Assembly: GCF_037860775.1 (NCBI RefSeq)
Contig: NZ_JBBEWC010000013.1
Coordinates: 62,001 to 126,000, forward strand
Source of the DNA: Emticicia soli
GTDB taxonomy: Bacteria; Bacteroidota; Bacteroidia; Cytophagales; Spirosomataceae
Direction of reading: 5' to 3'
DNA: 64,000 nt
Shown here: piece by piece, positions 60,268 through 64,000 of the stretch
Layout: each line of letters opens with the position of its first letter
Position numbering within the stretch: position 1 is the stretch's first letter
Translations under genes and position numbers: made by a program
Notes under the pieces: generated by a model
The model's database searches: none
Seen by the model: the letters and a program-made list of their open reading frames with translations, nothing else
Told to the model about the DNA's origin: nothing

Positions 60268-61746
60268 ATGATTAGAATTGTACTACTCTCTCTAATGCTA
60301 TTTCCGCTTTGTAGCCTTAATAAGCTATATGCGCAATCGGGCACTATGGCTACTGATGGTATATATGTGCCTCGGCTGACAAGCGCCCAACGCAACGCAT
60401 TACCTACACCGACTGAGGGACAAATGATTTACAATACCGATGATAATTGCTTTAATTTATACCAGAACGATACATGGCAAAAGCTTTGTGGCTATAATAT
60501 GGAGGTAAGTACCTCAGATTCTTGGTTCAAGAAAGCTGATTTCGGCGGAACTGCCCGACAAGATGCTGTTGGTTTTGCGATTGGTAACAAAGGCTATATC
60601 GGAACAGGAGGTAGTAGTGGCCTGAGTGATTTTTGGGAATATGACCCTGCTACGAATGTCTGGACACAAAAAGCCAATTTTGGTGGTGGAAACAGACGCG
60701 GTGCTGTTGGTTTTTCGATTGGTAACAAAGGTTATATCGGAACAGGCTCCCAATCATCAACTGCCAAGAGTGATTTCTGGGAATATAATCCGGCTAGCAA
60801 TGTCTGGACTCAAAAGGCTGATGTGGGTGGGGGTATCAGAACTAACGCTGTTGGTTTTTCAATCAGTAATAAGGGTTATATCGGCACAGGTACTAGCAAA
60901 GAGGATTTCTGGGAATATGATACTACAGCCAATGTCTGGAGTCAAAAAGCTAACTTTGGTGGCGGTATCCGAAGTAGTGCCGTTGGTTTTTCGGTGAGTA
61001 GCAGGGGGTACATAGGTACAGGTTCTGTTGGAAGTACCAGAACTGTAGATTTCTGGGAGTATAATCCTGCAACTGATGTCTGGACTCAGAAAGCTAATTT
61101 TGGTGGAAGCGCCCGCCACAGTGCTGCGGGCTTTGTTATCAGTAACAAAGGTTATATAGGCACAGGGAACGACGGAGCTACGCAAGATGATTTGTGGGAA
61201 TACAGCCCCGTGACTAATACCTGGACAGAAAGAAATGATTTTGGCCGTACAGGTCGGGCCGATGCCGTTGGTTTTGCTGTAAATAATAAAGGGTATATTG
61301 GCACAGGCTATGCCCCCGACCGTAGTGGCGATAACCAGCCGGCAGGAGATTTTTGGGAATATACGCCTAACATAACGAGTTTGTCAATAAATGGAGATAT
61401 TACTGTAGGCGGAAAATTGAACAGAAGTATCCAGAGTTTCCAATTTCCTATATTACAAAATAACTGGGTGCGGTATAGCACTGCTTACTCAGAGGCAGCT
61501 TATTATAAAGACAACGAATCGGTTGTGCATCTGAAAGGGTTTCTTAAAAATGGCGTAACTACGCAGAACACTATTTTATTTACTTTGCCTCTTGGGTATC
61601 GTCCTACCGAAATCAGGGTTTTTACAGTTGCCAGCGGTGACGGTACATTTGGGCGGATAGATGTGCATCCCAACGGGAATGTTCAGTTTTATAGCGGTGT
61701 AAATACTTATCTAAGCCTTGACGGCATATCTTTCAGGGTAGACTAA
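60268..61746 (+). CDS. Exported Kelch-repeat beta-propeller protein
   Basis: 492 residues. Signal peptide (IVLLSLMLFPLCSLNKLYAQ), then a short segment with LTSAQRNALPTPTEGQMIYNTDD, found at the start of many Bacteroidota surface proteins. Six repeats of about 47 residues follow (about 85-375), each with GFxxxNKGYIGTG and DFWEYxPxxNxWTQKA; the sixth is longest. They form a six-bladed propeller. The C-terminal 115 residues are strand-rich and resemble phage tail-fibre-like modules. DUF4907 and Kelch proteins are a recurrent pair. Repeat identity is high, which suggests recent duplication. Confidence 0.87.
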   Translation: MIRIVLLSLMLFPLCSLNKLYAQSGTMATDGIYVPRLTSAQRNALPTPTEGQMIYNTDDNCFNLYQNDTWQKLCGYNMEVSTSDSWFKKADFGGTARQDAVGFAIGNKGYIGTGGSSGLSDFWEYDPATNVWTQKANFGGGNRRGAVGFSIGNKGYIGTGSQSSTAKSDFWEYNPASNVWTQKADVGGGIRTNAVGFSISNKGYIGTGTSKEDFWEYDTTANVWSQKANFGGGIRSSAVGFSVSSRGYIGTGSVGSTRTVDFWEYNPATDVWTQKANFGGSARHSAAGFVISNKGYIGTGNDGATQDDLWEYSPVTNTWTERNDFGRTGRADAVGFAVNNKGYIGTGYAPDRSGDNQPAGDFWEYTPNITSLSINGDITVGGKLNRSIQSFQFPILQNNWVRYSTAYSEAAYYKDNESVVHLKGFLKNGVTTQNTILFTLPLGYRPTEIRVFTVASGDGTFGRIDVHPNGNVQFYSGVNTYLSLDGISFRVD

Positions 61747-61806
61747 GAAGCTTTTTTTATGACAAATAGATTTTGTTATCGCATGTCTGTATAAGTTTAT
61801 AAAATC

Positions 61807-61838
61807 AAAAAGCCTTGAGCATCTAACTCAAGGCTTTT
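61807..61838. terminator. Bidirectional terminator between Kelch and LytTR genes
   Basis: AAAAGCCTTGAG (61808-61819) and CTCAAGGCTTTT (61827-61838) form a 12-bp stem. T-rich ends in both directions suit the convergent genes. The same AAGCCTTGA stem type closes mnmE (13527-13554). Confidence 0.85.
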
Positions 61839-61881
61839 GTTCTAAATGTCGTATCCGACACTTAATAAGCTCGTTTGTTTA

Positions 61882-62229
61882 TTAATGAATCAGCGTTCTT
61901 GCTTTGCGTCTTGAAACAACAATTTTGTCGCCGGTGGTGAGGTGCGCAATGTGCTCTTCGCCTATAGACTCTATACGTTTCAGGTATTGCATGTTAAGCA
62001 TGAATTTGCGATGGATACGGGTGAAATGCCCTTTTTCCACTAATTGTTTTTCGTGTACACCCAAGGTGCGAGAAGAAACTACTTTCTTTCCACATTTTAG
62101 ATGAAACTCGGTGTAATTTTCTAGACTACTCAAATAGACTACCTCATCTGGTTGTACACAAGTTTTACCGTGGTCGAACCAAATCATCTGAGGGTCACAA
62201 TAGGTTGGCTTAATAAAAAATTTTCTCAT
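61882..62229 (-). CDS. Stand-alone LytTR DNA-binding protein
   Basis: 115 residues with a LytTR domain from about 25 to 115 (EVVYLSSLENYTEFHL, GHFTRIHRKFMLNMQYLKRIE). There is no receiver domain, so it is not controlled by phosphorylation. It might be expressed as a simple activator or repressor. Located alone, convergent with the Kelch gene. Confidence 0.9.
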   Translation of the reverse strand: MRKFFIKPTYCDPQMIWFDHGKTCVQPDEVVYLSSLENYTEFHLKCGKKVVSSRTLGVHEKQLVEKGHFTRIHRKFMLNMQYLKRIESIGEEHIAHLTTGDKIVVSRRKARTLIH

Positions 62230-62356
62230 GGCTTGTAAATAAAGGGATTATAATAACGATGGTCAAAATTGAAAAGAAAATCATAATCCTTCTATAAACA
62301 TTTAGTATTTGGCGGTTTTAGCAGATATTTGGTAGGTTTGGTTTAGTATTTGGGAA

Positions 62357-62520
62357 ATGCCCCTAGCCCCTAAAGGGGGATGAAAAACAAACACACCCTA
62401 ACCCCTTGAAGGGGAATTGAACGTACGCATTATTCATTGGGAGGGTTTGATGATAATAGCATCGTCCCGTGTTTACCAAATAAAACGGTCCGCCGCCAGC
62501 AGTGGGTGGCTAATGTGTGG
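62357..62520. repeat. Palindromic repeats upstream of LytTR gene
   Basis: The 324-base gap 62230-62553 contains CCCCTAGCCCCTAAAGGGGG and CCCTAACCCCTTGAAGGGG, hairpins of the same class as 22758-22833 and 35101-35247. It also holds a degenerate relative (62451-62520) of the 50033-50080 repeat, sharing CCCGTGTT and GTGGGTGGCTAATG. No gene is seen. Confidence 0.7.
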
Positions 62521-62553
62521 AATAAGCAGTTTCGTATCTATTCTCTTTAATTG

Positions 62554-63636
62554 TTAGCTACCGTAATTTTCTTTTAGTTTTCGCATTAACAATCTTACGC
62601 CTTGCTGTGTCTTTTGATTGAAGGAATTTGTGAAAATAACGTAAGCAATGTTTTTTATTTTGTCGATATGTACAATTGTGAAGTAAGTAAAAGCACCCGT
62701 TCCTGAATGTACAGACAACTCTTTACCATTTTCATAGACGTTAAACCATCCTAACGAATAATTTTTTATGCCATTGTGGATGAATTTATATGTTTCTGTT
62801 TTTAAATAATTGTTTTTACCTTCAAGTCCCTGTAAATTGAGTTGAATAAATTTGACATAGTCAACGAGTGTTATGTTTAAATCACCTGCTGGCTCGGTAT
62901 AGTCTAAATGATAATTCCAGTCTGAAGAAACGGGTTTCAGGCTATCATTTTCTGTAATATGCCCCCACGTATCTTTTATTTTTTGATTTTCAGGCCAGGA
63001 TAACTTTACGTTTAAATTCAAATCCTTATTAAAGACTTTTTCAACTAGTTCTTCCCAACTTTTACGGGTTACTTTTTCTACCATTAAGGTTGCCAATGTA
63101 TATCCGGCATTCGAATAAACGAATGGATTCTGGTCATCAAGTTTTATGGGTTCCAACGTTAACACAAACTGACCGAAATATTTTCTTTTTTCAGGGTTAG
63201 TTCCTTTAAAGTCAGGAATTTGAGGGTCGTTTTCTCCTTGAAAAGGTTGAACTCGTGCTCTATGTGAGAGCAGGTCTTTTAAGGTAATATTTGCATACTC
63301 AGAATTGCTTTTTTCTTTCCATTCTGGGAATAAGTCAAAAAACTTTGTCGTCCATTTTAGTTTTCCTTTTTCTACATACCTGGCAATTATGAAAGCCGTC
63401 ATAGCTTTGGTATTTGAGCCGATATGGAAACGATCATCTAAAGTTGCAGTGTCTGAAAGACTGATGGAGTGCTTACCCAAAGTAGCAATTTCTAATGTAG
63501 ATTTGGCATTAACTACCGCATAACTTATTTCAGGAATATTATAAGTGTTGCGGATAGTATCGGCAAACTGAACGGTCTTTTGTCCGAAACAAATATTAGT
63601 AACTGCTAAGAATATTAATAAGGTAATTTTTTTCAT
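62554..63636 (-). CDS. Serine beta-lactamase-like hydrolase
   Basis: 360 residues with signal peptide (KKITLLIFLAVTNICFG). The catalytic SxxK is Ser74-Asn-Thr-Lys77 (FHIGSNTKAMT), the YxN motif is Tyr174-Ser-Asn176 (FVYSNAGY), and the third motif is HSGTGA near 327. This is the class C/penicillin-binding-protein-like esterase group, acting in the periplasm as a peptidase, esterase or amidase. Substrate not predictable. Confidence 0.9.
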   Translation of the reverse strand: MKKITLLIFLAVTNICFGQKTVQFADTIRNTYNIPEISYAVVNAKSTLEIATLGKHSISLSDTATLDDRFHIGSNTKAMTAFIIARYVEKGKLKWTTKFFDLFPEWKEKSNSEYANITLKDLLSHRARVQPFQGENDPQIPDFKGTNPEKRKYFGQFVLTLEPIKLDDQNPFVYSNAGYTLATLMVEKVTRKSWEELVEKVFNKDLNLNVKLSWPENQKIKDTWGHITENDSLKPVSSDWNYHLDYTEPAGDLNITLVDYVKFIQLNLQGLEGKNNYLKTETYKFIHNGIKNYSLGWFNVYENGKELSVHSGTGAFTYFTIVHIDKIKNIAYVIFTNSFNQKTQQGVRLLMRKLKENYGS

Positions 63637-64000
63637 TTTTGAGTGATTGATTTGATGACAAATAACATTTTCGAGCTTCGAATTTGAAATTGCTTTATGT
63701 CGTTTGCTTTTCTTATTTTCATATTTCTAATTTCCTGTTCATTGTCAGCAAACTGATAAAATAATAATAGGAAATAATACTCTGACAGGAAAATGCCACA
63801 ATCTAAACAATGAAAGATCAATATGTTCAAACTTGGACTACTTTTTATAATTTTTGAAATACTTTGGCTCATTTGGCTTATGCAGTTTTTTCTTTCTTTA
63901 TCATTTGCCAAAGTTGTATCAATCGATGCCAACAACATTTCACTAGTTTTTTCATCAAATGTAGATTGAGTTCCGAACTTTTGGTACTCAAACGTGAATA
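63637..64000. other. End of window, no supported gene
   Basis: 364 AT-rich bases. A 101-codon minus-strand frame (63633-63938) overlaps the hydrolase start, but its sequence is not protein-like and it lacks support. A real gene may begin beyond the right edge. Confidence 0.4.

Noticed and set aside
63633..63938. 101-codon minus-strand frame as a gene
   Set aside because: Overlaps the hydrolase start, and the composition is not protein-like; no family resemblance.
1..64000. tRNA or rRNA genes
   Set aside because: I looked for the conserved TTCGA-type T-arm and rRNA core sequences and saw no convincing match; a tRNAscan or Infernal run would settle this.

Overview
The window comes from a Bacteroidota chromosome, most likely of the Cytophagales type. 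The evidence is a type IX secretion C-terminal domain (39237-42380), SusC/TonB-like outer-membrane barrel families, LytTR two-component regulation, zinc-free forms of S4, S14 and L36, and promoters of the TTG-N19-TAnnTTTG type. The genus cannot be fixed from sequence reading alone. No tRNA, rRNA or CRISPR array was seen.

Layout. 1-2178: end of a HEAT-repeat protein and a secreted FG-GAP protein, separated by palindromic repeats. 2179-7918 (minus): a complete RND efflux pump, adaptor-permease-outer membrane channel. 8262-10096 (minus): an overlapping LytS-like kinase and LytTR regulator pair. 10566-15493 (minus): a nuclease-helicase protein, a DEDDh exonuclease and MnmE. The MnmE gene carries an in-frame 569-bp cassette encoding a DUF559 endonuclease-like domain between two copies of a roughly 100-bp palindrome. 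15723-21482: a membrane-anchored protein of unknown function and two thioredoxin-fold proteins, with a dense palindrome cluster between convergent genes.

21693-39011 (plus): the S10-spc-alpha ribosomal protein supercluster, from rplC to rplQ, with secY, map, infA and rpoA. It lacks rpsJ and begins after two promoters and a structured leader. Its intergenic gaps are long and rich in palindromes, and several act like terminators or attenuators. S3, L15 and L17 have unusual C-terminal extensions; that of L15 is a helix-hairpin-helix domain.

39237-54681: a T9SS cargo protein, two glycosyltransferases, a lipoprotein, an ECF sigma factor with a partner membrane protein, a DUF1080 protein, a possible immunity-like protein, a TonB-type receptor, and an XRE/DUF2975 pair. 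54831-57655: a REP array holding a RAYT (REP-associated tyrosine transposase) gene, interrupted by a complete 1529-bp insertion sequence that landed inside a REP unit and made a 9-bp target duplication. 57662-63636: NAD+ synthetase, a DUF4907/Kelch pair, a stand-alone LytTR regulator and a serine beta-lactamase-like hydrolase.

The dominant theme is palindromic repeats. At least five families occupy the intergenic space, one has its own transposase (RAYT), and one appears to have carried a nuclease domain into the reading frame of an essential-type tRNA modification GTPase. The MnmE-DUF559 cassette and the RAYT/REP locus are the best candidates for undescribed biology.
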